A stretch of DNA of 51,415 bases from Candidatus Mediterraneibacter merdipullorum (GTDB lineage: Bacteria > Bacillota > Clostridia > Lachnospirales > Lachnospiraceae), in the NCBI GenBank assembly GCA_019117125.1, contig DXAL01000001.1, positions 1 to 51,415 of the forward strand, written 5' to 3'. Below the pieces are notes generated by a model, which was given only the letters and a program-made list of their open reading frames with translations, was not told the DNA's origin and did not search any database. The first letter of the stretch is position 1. Each line of letters opens with the position of its first letter. Position numbers and translations under genes: made by a program. Of the stretch, positions 9,137-15,340 are shown in pieces.

Positions 9137-9600
9137 CAGAGCTGATACTGGCAGTTTTCGGGAGTTTTATCGCCATCATCGGATTTGCGGTGCTGATAGA
9201 GACGCCGTGGAAATATGTGCCCCAGGCGGGCATCGCCGGAGCGTGCGGCGGAGGCGTCTATTTCTTCAGCGCCCAGAGCGGGCTGGATGTGGTGATGGCA
9301 AGCTTCCTCTCAGCGCTGGTGATATCCCTGCTGGCGCATATCTTTGCCCGGGTGTTCAAAGCGCCGGTGACCGTGTTCCTTATCGCGGGCATCCTTCCCA
9401 CTGTGCCCGGGGCGGGCATGTACCGTACCGTTTATTACATGATAGCGGACGACCGGACCCACGCGGCGTATTATCTGGTCCAGACGCTGGAGATTGCAGG
9501 CGTTATCGCACTGGCAGTCTTTCTCATGGATACACTGTTTCGCATCCGTCCGGGAAGGTATGTCCGCCGCCCGGGAAATGCGGGAGGTGACCGGTCATGA
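9133..9600 (+). CDS. Threonine/serine exporter family protein, C-terminal-domain type (DUF3815)
   Basis: 155 residues starting at GTG 9133, which overlaps the previous stop (GTGA) and has GGGAGG eleven bases ahead. It consists almost wholly of membrane helices: ELILAVFGSFIAIIGFAVLI, ACGGGVYFF, VMASFLSALVISLLAHIFA, then TVFLIAGILPTVPGAGMYRT and a final helix. The LPTVPGAGMYRTVY motif is typical of the ThrE second half. It presumably forms one transporter with the preceding protein. Its stop overlaps the next start in ATGA form, so the cobalamin genes seem translationally coupled to the exporter. Confidence 0.85.
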   Translation: MTELILAVFGSFIAIIGFAVLIETPWKYVPQAGIAGACGGGVYFFSAQSGLDVVMASFLSALVISLLAHIFARVFKAPVTVFLIAGILPTVPGAGMYRTVYYMIADDRTHAAYYLVQTLEIAGVIALAVFLMDTLFRIRPGRYVRRPGNAGGDRS

Positions 9601-10730
9601 TGGAGCTTGTCACAGGCGGCAGCGGAAGCGGCAAGTCCGTCTATGCGGAGGCGCGCATCTGTGCGCTTCGCAGCCGGATGTGTGAGGAAGAAAAAAGGGA
9701 CATCCCACTTTACTATATCGCGGATATGGTGCCCCGGGGGCGGGAGACGAAAGCGCGTATCCTGCGCCACAGAAACCAGAGGGAAGGCAGGGGCTTTGCC
9801 ACGCTGGAATGGTATCTGGACCTGCCCGGGAAGCTCCTGGGAGAGGCTTTGCCGGAGGATGCAGCGTCCGGCGCAGGACAGGGGCATCCCGCAGGACAGG
9901 GGCATCCCGCAGGACAGGGACATCCCGCGGGTCTGTCCGGCGCCTGCGTGCTCCTGGAATGTATCTCCAACCTGACGGCAAACGAGATGTACGAGCCCGG
10001 GGGCGCGGGAGAACATGCGGCGGAGCGCATCGTGCAGGGCGTGCGGATGCTGCGGGAGCGGTGCGCCCACCTCGTGGTCGTGACAAACGATGTTTTTCGC
10101 GAGAGCGCGCCGGATACAGAGGAAATGGCAAAGTACAAGGAGACGCTGGGCGTGGTGAACCGGGCGCTTTCCGGCATGGCGGACCAGGTGACGGAAGTCG
10201 TCTCCGGCCGCCCGGTCTGCATCCGGGGCGCAGGGGATACAGAAAACAGAACTTTGGAATACAAATCACCGGAACAAAAACCGCCGGAGCACGCTGCGGC
10301 AGAAGGAACAAAGGAGAGAGGGAGCAGGATGGTATTTATCACAGGCGGAGCTTATCAGGGAAAACTGGAATTTGCCAGGAAACGCTATGGGTTTTCCGAG
10401 TGGACGGACGGGGCGGACTGCGGTCTGGACGCCGTCGGCTCCTTCCGTGTGATGGACCATTTTCATCTCTTTGTCCGCCGCTGGCTTGAGGCAGGGCGGA
10501 CCTGGGAATCGCTGGCAGATATTCTGGCAGGACGAAGGGATGAGGAACTTATCCTCCTGTGCGATGAGGTGGGCTGCGGTCTGGTGCCGGTGGAAGCGCG
10601 GGAACGGGAGTACCGGGAGGCAGTCGGGCGCATCGGCACAGAGCTGGCAGGATATGCGGACGAAGTGTACCGTGTGACCTGCGGGTTTGGGAACGAACTG
10701 AAGAAAGCAGCTTTCAGGGAAGCAGATTGA
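9597..10730 (+). CDS. cobU: Tandem CobU-type adenosylcobinamide kinase/guanylyltransferase fusion
   Basis: 377 residues, about twice the usual CobU. The first domain (about 1-205) has the P-loop GGSGSGKS, an RHRNQR motif matching the HRxxR guanylylation site, and a VVVTNDVF segment where CobU normally reads NEVGxG. A second CobU-like domain (about 240-377) starts MVFITGGAYQGK, a degenerate P-loop with the final Ser replaced by Leu. It has no HRxxR, yet carries the canonical LLCDEVGCGLVP block and ADEVY. The two halves keep different motifs and may make one composite site. CobU phosphorylates adenosylcobinamide and adds GMP. ATG 9597 follows GGGAGGTGACCGGTC. A six-residue repeat (GQGHPA) is inserted in domain 1. 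Confidence 0.82.
   Translation: MMELVTGGSGSGKSVYAEARICALRSRMCEEEKRDIPLYYIADMVPRGRETKARILRHRNQREGRGFATLEWYLDLPGKLLGEALPEDAASGAGQGHPAGQGHPAGQGHPAGLSGACVLLECISNLTANEMYEPGGAGEHAAERIVQGVRMLRERCAHLVVVTNDVFRESAPDTEEMAKYKETLGVVNRALSGMADQVTEVVSGRPVCIRGAGDTENRTLEYKSPEQKPPEHAAAEGTKERGSRMVFITGGAYQGKLEFARKRYGFSEWTDGADCGLDAVGSFRVMDHFHLFVRRWLEAGRTWESLADILAGRRDEELILLCDEVGCGLVPVEAREREYREAVGRIGTELAGYADEVYRVTCGFGNELKKAAFREAD
9873..9926 (+). repeat. Three tandem 18-bp units inside cobU
   Basis: GCAGGACAGGGGCATCCC occurs at 9873-9890 and 9891-9908, with a third copy differing at one base at 9909-9926. It encodes (AGQGHP)x3 in a loop of the first CobU domain, between the WYLDLPGKLL helix and GACVLLECIS. Being a multiple of three, it keeps the frame. 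Confidence 0.95.
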
Positions 10731-10746
10731 GAAGGAGCGTACATAT

Positions 10747-11439
10747 ATGCTGAACGGACTGGAGCAGGTGCTGCCTGCGGACATCGAGAAAAGGAGTTTT
10801 GAAATCATCACGGAAGAACTGGGAGACCATTATCTGACGCCGGGGACGGAGTCCATCGTCAAGCGCTGCATCCATACCAGCGCGGATTTTGACTATGCGG
10901 ACAATCTGGTCTTCTCCGACCAGGCGGTGGAACGGGCGCTGGCAGCGCTCCGAAACGGCGCTTCTGTCGTGACGGATACCCAGATGGCAAAAGCCGGCAT
11001 CAACAAGAAGCGGCTGGCGCAGTACGGCGGCGAAGTGTACTGCTTTATGTCGGACGAGGATGTGGCCCGGGCTGCCCGGGAACATCAGACCACCCGGGCT
11101 GCGGCATGCATGGACAAGGCGGCAGAACTGTACCGGCAGGGCAGGGAGGCTGCATGCAGGATGGAGGAAAGCGGTGGGGAAGCTGCGGGAAACGGCGGCG
11201 GTCTCATCATTGCCGTGGGGAATGCGCCCACCGCGCTCGTACGCCTCTATGAGCTGATTCAGGAGGGACGGATACGACCGGAACTCATCATCGCGGCTCC
11301 GGTGGGCTTTGTCAATGTCGTACAGTCAAAAGAGCTCATCCTGACGCTGAAAGATATTCCCTATATCGTGGCGAGAGGGAGAAAAGGCGGGAGCAATATC
11401 GCGGCGTGCATCTGCAATGCGCTGCTGTATCTGCTGTGA
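10747..11439 (+). CDS. cbiC: Precorrin-8X / cobalt-precorrin-8 methylmutase
   Basis: 230 residues of the CbiC/CobH family, which moves a methyl group from C-11 to C-12 of the corrin ring. Matching parts are IEKRSFEIITEELG with the family's arginine-phenylalanine region, VKRCIHTSADFDYADNL (catalytic His), VVTDTQMAKAGINK, and the C-terminal IIAVGNAPTALVRLYELI, IIAAPVGFVNVVQSKE and ARGRKGGSNIAAC. The start at 10747 has GAAGGAG ten bases ahead. A low-complexity stretch (MEESGGEAAGNGGG) sits in the middle. It follows the cobU fusion by 16 bp and is co-transcribed with it. Other corrin-ring genes must lie elsewhere. Confidence 0.92.
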   Translation: MLNGLEQVLPADIEKRSFEIITEELGDHYLTPGTESIVKRCIHTSADFDYADNLVFSDQAVERALAALRNGASVVTDTQMAKAGINKKRLAQYGGEVYCFMSDEDVARAAREHQTTRAAACMDKAAELYRQGREAACRMEESGGEAAGNGGGLIIAVGNAPTALVRLYELIQEGRIRPELIIAAPVGFVNVVQSKELILTLKDIPYIVARGRKGGSNIAACICNALLYLL

Positions 11440-11465
11440 CGCCACGTCCGGAAGGAGAAGGAGGA

Positions 11466-11951
11466 ATGGAGATGGAGACACCCTGTTTCCCAATGTTTAT
11501 CGACCTGTCCGGGAAGGAAGTCCTGGTGGCAGGGGGCGGGAACATCGCCCTTCGGCGGGTGCGGACGCTGCTGGCATTCGGCGCCCGCATCCGCGTGACG
11601 GCGCCCCGCCTCAGCAGGGAGCTGGAACAGCTCGCATCCGGGGGAAAGATAAAGGCAGAGCAGAGGACATACCAGACAGAGGACATCAAAGGGATGGATA
11701 TGGTTCTGGCGGCGACGGACGACCGGGAGACGAACCGCAGGATATGCACAGACTGCCGCGCGGCCGGGATACCGGTCAATGTGGCGGACGACAGAAGGCT
11801 GTGCGATTTCTATTTTCCCTCCGTGGTGCTGACAGACGATGCGGTGGTCGGCATCAGCTGCGGGGGCGGCGATCACGCGAAGGTAAAAGAGCTGCGCAGG
11901 AAGATAGAGGGAGCCTGCGGTATGGAGGGGCATTCCCTCTATGAGAAGTAA
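11466..11951 (+). CDS. Precorrin-2 dehydrogenase / sirohydrochlorin-forming protein (SirC/Met8 N-domain)
   Basis: 161 residues from ATG 11466, behind GGAAGGAGAAGGAGGA. It has an NAD-binding fold: CFPMFIDLSGKEVLVAGGGNIALRR, then TAPRLS, the DMVLAATDDRETNRRI block and VNVADDRRLCDFYFPSVV. These match the N-terminal dehydrogenase domain of CysG/Met8 (SirC), which oxidises precorrin-2 to sirohydrochlorin. No ferrochelatase-type extension is present, and it is shorter than YlnF-type proteins of about 160-220 residues only at the C-terminus. It is the last gene of the rightward run and converges on asnB ten bp away. It serves cobalamin or sirohaem synthesis. Confidence 0.87.
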   Translation: MEMETPCFPMFIDLSGKEVLVAGGGNIALRRVRTLLAFGARIRVTAPRLSRELEQLASGGKIKAEQRTYQTEDIKGMDMVLAATDDRETNRRICTDCRAAGIPVNVADDRRLCDFYFPSVVLTDDAVVGISCGGGDHAKVKELRRKIEGACGMEGHSLYEK

Positions 11952-11960
11952 AGAGGGTTT

Positions 11961-13544
11961 TTAAACCCCGCTCGCTCCGTAGTTGGAGAGGACTCTTGCG
12001 GAAGGGTCGTCCACATCGCAGCCCTCCCATTCCCGGTTGGGCATCCAGAAGCCGGCGACCATGTGCGCCTGCCCCGGATAGAAGGAGTCGAAAATTTCCC
12101 GGTAGAGGAGGGACTCTTTGGTAAAGGGGGTGGCGAAGCTGTACCGCCCGGCCTTCTCCGCGAACTCCTCGTCCGTGTAGAGGGAACCGGCATATGCTTT
12201 CAGGTCATCCACCAGGGAGTGTCCGACCGCGTCGGAGAAGGCGGCTTTTTCCCGCATGAGAATGGAGCGGGGGAGAATGCCGTCTTTTTCAAATGCGTGG
12301 CGCAGCAGATATTTTCCTTTCCCGTAGACGTTCATCTTCTTTGCAGGGTCGACTGCCATGACGCAGGAGACAAAGTCCAGGTCGCCGAACGGCACCCGGG
12401 CCTCCATGGAGTGGGTGCTGATGCACCGGTCCGCCCGGAGCACGTCATACATATACAGTTCTTTCACCCGTTTTACGGACTCTTTCTGGAATTCTTCCGG
12501 CGAGGGTGCAAAATCCGTGTATTTGTAACCGAATAATTCATCGGAGATTTCCCCGGTCATGAGGACCCGGACATCGGTGGTCCGGTGGATTTCCCGGCAG
12601 AGGAGATACATGCCCATGGATGCCCGGATGGTGGTGATGTCGTAGGTCCCCAGAGCCCGGATGACTTCCGGCAGGGCTTCCAGTACCTGCTCCCGTGTGA
12701 TGTAGACTTCGGTGTGGTCGCTGCCGATGTAGTCTGCGGCTTCCCGGGCATATTTCAGGTCGATGGCGTCGGTCTCCATGCCGATGGCAAAGGTCCGGAT
12801 GGGTCTTTTGAGCACAGAGGCTGCGATGGCGCAGACAAGGGAGGAGTCCAGTCCGCCGCTTAAGAGGAATCCCAGGGGCGCGTCAGAGTCCAGGCGTTTT
12901 GTCACGCCTGCGATGAGCCGTTCCCGGATGGTTCCGCAGATGGTCTCAAGGTCATCGCGGCAGATTTCGGAGACTTCCGTGATATCCCGGTAGCAGTAAA
13001 AGCTGCCGCCTTTGTAGTAATGTCCGGGCGGGAAGGGGAAGATGTCGGACACCAGCCCTTCCAGGTTCTTCGCCTCGCTAGCGAACAGGATGTGTCCGTC
13101 TGCATCGTACCCGTAAAAGAGGGGGCGGATGCCGATGGGGTCCCTTGCGGCAATCCATTCGTCTGCGGCGCCGTCGTAGATGACAAGGGCAAATTCCGCG
13201 TCAAGGGATGCGAACATCCCGGTTCCCATCTCTTCATAGAGGAACAGCAGGACTTCGCAGTCGCTGTCGCTCTCAAAGTGCCGGCCTTTTTGGATGAGGT
13301 CTTCCTTTATCCGGCGGAACCCGTAGATTTCCCCGTTGCAGACAAGGAAGTTCCCGTTCAGGGAAAAGGGCTGCATGCCGGATTCGGTCAGCCCCATGAT
13401 GGACAGGCGCTGGAATCCCATGAGTCCTCCCCGGACGCGGAGGATGCGCTCGGCGTCCGGTCCCCGTGAGACGGTCCTGGAAAGCCCGCCGGCGAAACGG
13501 CTGTAATCTGCCTGCGGATGGCAGTAACACATAATCGTACACAT
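11961..13544 (-). CDS. asnB: Asparagine synthase (glutamine-hydrolysing)
   Basis: 527 residues. Met-1 is followed by Cys-2, the Ntn-type glutaminase nucleophile (MCTIMCYCHP), then RGPDAERI, GFQRLSIMG and VCNGEIYGF of the glutaminase domain. The synthetase domain starts near residue 225 with the ATP-pyrophosphatase loop FLLSGGLDSSLVC and continues with LMTGEISDELFGYK and SMEARVPFGDLDFV. The enzyme makes asparagine from aspartate, ATP and glutamine in the cytosol. It starts 3 bp after the purF stop, with AGAAGGAGATAA inside the purF end, so the two form an operon driven from the purF promoter. Both are glutamine amidotransferases, divergent from glutamate synthase and glutamine synthetase. Confidence 0.94.
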   Translation of the reverse strand: MCTIMCYCHPQADYSRFAGGLSRTVSRGPDAERILRVRGGLMGFQRLSIMGLTESGMQPFSLNGNFLVCNGEIYGFRRIKEDLIQKGRHFESDSDCEVLLFLYEEMGTGMFASLDAEFALVIYDGAADEWIAARDPIGIRPLFYGYDADGHILFASEAKNLEGLVSDIFPFPPGHYYKGGSFYCYRDITEVSEICRDDLETICGTIRERLIAGVTKRLDSDAPLGFLLSGGLDSSLVCAIAASVLKRPIRTFAIGMETDAIDLKYAREAADYIGSDHTEVYITREQVLEALPEVIRALGTYDITTIRASMGMYLLCREIHRTTDVRVLMTGEISDELFGYKYTDFAPSPEEFQKESVKRVKELYMYDVLRADRCISTHSMEARVPFGDLDFVSCVMAVDPAKKMNVYGKGKYLLRHAFEKDGILPRSILMREKAAFSDAVGHSLVDDLKAYAGSLYTDEEFAEKAGRYSFATPFTKESLLYREIFDSFYPGQAHMVAGFWMPNREWEGCDVDDPSARVLSNYGASGV

Positions 13545-13547
13545 AAG

Positions 13548-14957
13548 TTATCTCCTTCTTTCTGTCTTTTTGATTTCCAGCGGATAGTTTCCGTCAAAGC
13601 ACGCCCTGCAAAGCGGCAGGTCCCCTGCCATGGACTGGAGGTCTTGGATGCGCATGTAGGAAAGGGAATCCGCGCCGGTCATCTCCCGTATCTCTTCCGC
13701 GGTATGGGAGGATGCGATGAGCTGACGGTTGGACGGGACGTCTGTCCCGAAATAGCACGGATAGAGGAAGGGCGGGGAGCTGATGCGCACGTGGACGCTG
13801 AGGGCGCCCGCCTCCTTAAGCATCCGGATGAGGTGGGAGATGGTCGTACCCCGGACGATGGAGTCGTCCACCAGGACGAGGCGCTTTCCCTTTACCACGG
13901 ATGTCAGGACGGACAGTTTCAGGTGCACGCTGCTGACCCGCTCTTCCTGGGTGGGCTTGATGAAGGTCCGCCCCACATAGCTGTTCTTATAGAAGGCGAG
14001 CCCGAAGGGGATGCCGGACGCTTCCGCGTATCCTTTGGCTGCGGGAATGCCGGAGTCCGGCACGCCGCACACAAGGTCCGCCTGCGCGGGGGCGGATTTT
14101 GCAAGGGCGGCTCCGGCGCGTATCCGGGCGTCGTAGATGTTGATGCCGTCCAGGGTGCTGTCCAGCCTGGCAAAATAGATGTATTCAAAGATGCAGTGGG
14201 CGTGTTTCTCCTGGCACAGCGCTGTATTGGAGCGGATGCCGTCCTCTGTGACGGTGACCATCTCGCCCGGGCGGATATCCCGCAGGAAGTCTGCTCCGGC
14301 ACTTCGCAGTGCACAGTCCTCGGAGGCGATGACATACGTGTTCCCACGCCTTCCCAGACACAGGGGCTTTATCCCGAGGGGGTCCCGGATGGCGGTGAGT
14401 TTCTTGGGGCTGGCGATGACCAGGGCGTAAGCGCCGCGTATTTTTTGCGCCGTGTTCAGCACGGCTTCCTCGACGGTTTTTGTGCGGAGACGCTCCCGTG
14501 CGATGCAGTGGGCGATGACCTCGGAATCGGTATCCGTGTGGAAGAGGGCGCCGGAAAGTTCCAGCGTGTGCCGGAGCTTTTGCGCGTTGACAAGATTCCC
14601 GTTGTGCGCCAGCGCCAGGGTGCCTTTGATATAGTTAAGGACCAGAGGCTGGGCATTCTGCAGAGTGGGAGCGCCGGTGGTGGAATAGCGGACGTGCCCG
14701 ACGCCGAGATTGCCGGAGAGTTTTTTGATATCCTCCTCCCGGAAGACTTCATTGACCAGTCCCATGCCTGTGTGGCAGCAGATATTGCCTTTGGGACCGC
14801 CGGTGTCGCACACCGCGATGCCGCAGGATTCCTGTCCCCGGTGCTGCAGGGCGCAGAGCCCCATATAAATGGAATGTGCCGCGTCCCCTCCTTCCGTGTC
14901 AAATACGCCGAAGACGCCGCAGGCTTCTCTGATTCTGTCCGATTGTATGGTTTCCAT
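13548..14957 (-). CDS. purF: Amidophosphoribosyltransferase (canonical, Fe-S type)
   Basis: 469 residues from ATG 14957, preceded by CAGGGAGTGTTCATC. An in-frame upstream ATG would place the start within the promoter and leader. A short propeptide (METIQSDRIREA) precedes Cys-13 of CGVFGVFD, the Ntn nucleophile. The phosphoribosyltransferase part has RLVLVDDSIVRGTT for PRPP binding. Four likely [4Fe-4S] cysteines of the B. subtilis type are visible: CIFEYIYFARLDS, PFLYPCYFG and CRACFDGNYP. It catalyses the first purine step, transferring glutamine nitrogen to PRPP. It leads a two-gene operon with asnB, not a pur cluster. A second, cysteine-less PurF is at 44345. Confidence 0.94.
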   Translation of the reverse strand: METIQSDRIREACGVFGVFDTEGGDAAHSIYMGLCALQHRGQESCGIAVCDTGGPKGNICCHTGMGLVNEVFREEDIKKLSGNLGVGHVRYSTTGAPTLQNAQPLVLNYIKGTLALAHNGNLVNAQKLRHTLELSGALFHTDTDSEVIAHCIARERLRTKTVEEAVLNTAQKIRGAYALVIASPKKLTAIRDPLGIKPLCLGRRGNTYVIASEDCALRSAGADFLRDIRPGEMVTVTEDGIRSNTALCQEKHAHCIFEYIYFARLDSTLDGINIYDARIRAGAALAKSAPAQADLVCGVPDSGIPAAKGYAEASGIPFGLAFYKNSYVGRTFIKPTQEERVSSVHLKLSVLTSVVKGKRLVLVDDSIVRGTTISHLIRMLKEAGALSVHVRISSPPFLYPCYFGTDVPSNRQLIASSHTAEEIREMTGADSLSYMRIQDLQSMAGDLPLCRACFDGNYPLEIKKTERRR

Positions 14958-15043
14958 GATGAACACTCCCTGATGATAAAATAAAATCGGTGCCGGCTGC
15001 CGGGGACCCGTGCAGGTCCGCTGTTTTGGCGCGCCGCAGACAG

Positions 15044-15082
15044 AAAAAAAGGCACTCCGGGACCAGGTCCCAAAGCGCCTTT
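15044..15082 (-). terminator. Leader hairpin-terminator (attenuator) of purF-asnB
   Basis: On the minus strand AAAGGCGCTTTGGGAC pairs with GTCCCGGAGTGCCTTT along 16 positions (three G-T wobbles) around a CTG loop, then runs into seven T. It begins only about ten bases after the predicted transcription start, so no aptamer can precede it. Unless it is overridden, purF-asnB transcripts should end here. Confidence 0.8.
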
Positions 15083-15098
15083 GCTTTTCATGCTCCAT

Positions 15099-15128
15099 AG
15101 TATAGTGTCGAAGGGCGGGGGTTGTCAA
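15099..15128 (-). promoter_or_regulatory. Predicted sigma-A promoter for purF-asnB
   Basis: On the minus strand: TTGACA (15128-15123), 18-base spacer, TATACT (15104-15099). Near-consensus. Predicted start about 15092, just ahead of the leader hairpin. Confidence 0.8.
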
Positions 15129-15157
15129 TCCTTTTTTTGAAAAAATAATTTCAGGGG

Positions 15158-15186
15158 TTTACAAACGGCGGGATATCAGGTATAGT
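15158..15186 (+). promoter_or_regulatory. Predicted sigma-A promoter for gltB-gltD
   Basis: TTTACA (15158-15163), exactly 17 bases, TATAGT (15181-15186). Divergent from the purF promoter, the two -35 boxes being 29 bp apart. Predicted start about 15193. Confidence 0.8.
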
Positions 15187-15207
15187 ATACAGAAATTGAA
15201 AAAAGTG

Positions 15208-15253
15208 TGACAAAGACGTCAGGATTTCCGAAAGGGGGATTCTGACTTTTTTT
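15208..15253 (+). terminator. Leader terminator of gltB with an overlapping possible ANTAR-type hairpin
   Basis: Terminator: 15218-15229 pairs with 15235-15246 over 12 positions (some G-T), loop GAAAG, then seven T, about 25 bases after the predicted start and 88 bp before gltB. Overlapping its left arm, TGAC (15208-15211) and GTCA (15218-15221) enclose the six-base loop AAAGAC. A hexaloop with A at position 1 and G at position 4 is the loop rule for ANTAR-protein targets. The two folds exclude each other. The usual second upstream hairpin is not visible, so the ANTAR reading is tentative; the terminator itself is clear. Confidence 0.72.
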
Positions 15254-15340
15254 ATTTTATTCTGAAGGGAGCCGGTAAGCCGGCATCATCCGGACCGGCT
15301 GCCTGGAATAAGACCAGCACATACAAAAGGAGTGGAGCAA

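Noticed and set aside
14958-15128. N-terminal extension of PurF to an upstream ATG, or a leader peptide in the purF leader
   Set aside because: The extension would include promoter and attenuator. PurF needs its nucleophile close to the N-terminus, and no ribosome binding site precedes the upstream ATGs.
15193-15260. Glutamine, T-box or purine riboswitch in the gltB or purF leaders
   Set aside because: The leaders before the terminators are too short for any known aptamer, and no T-box or guanine-aptamer core is visible.
15332-15340. GTG start for gltB at 15332
   Set aside because: It overlaps the AGGAG ribosome binding site that serves ATG 15341.
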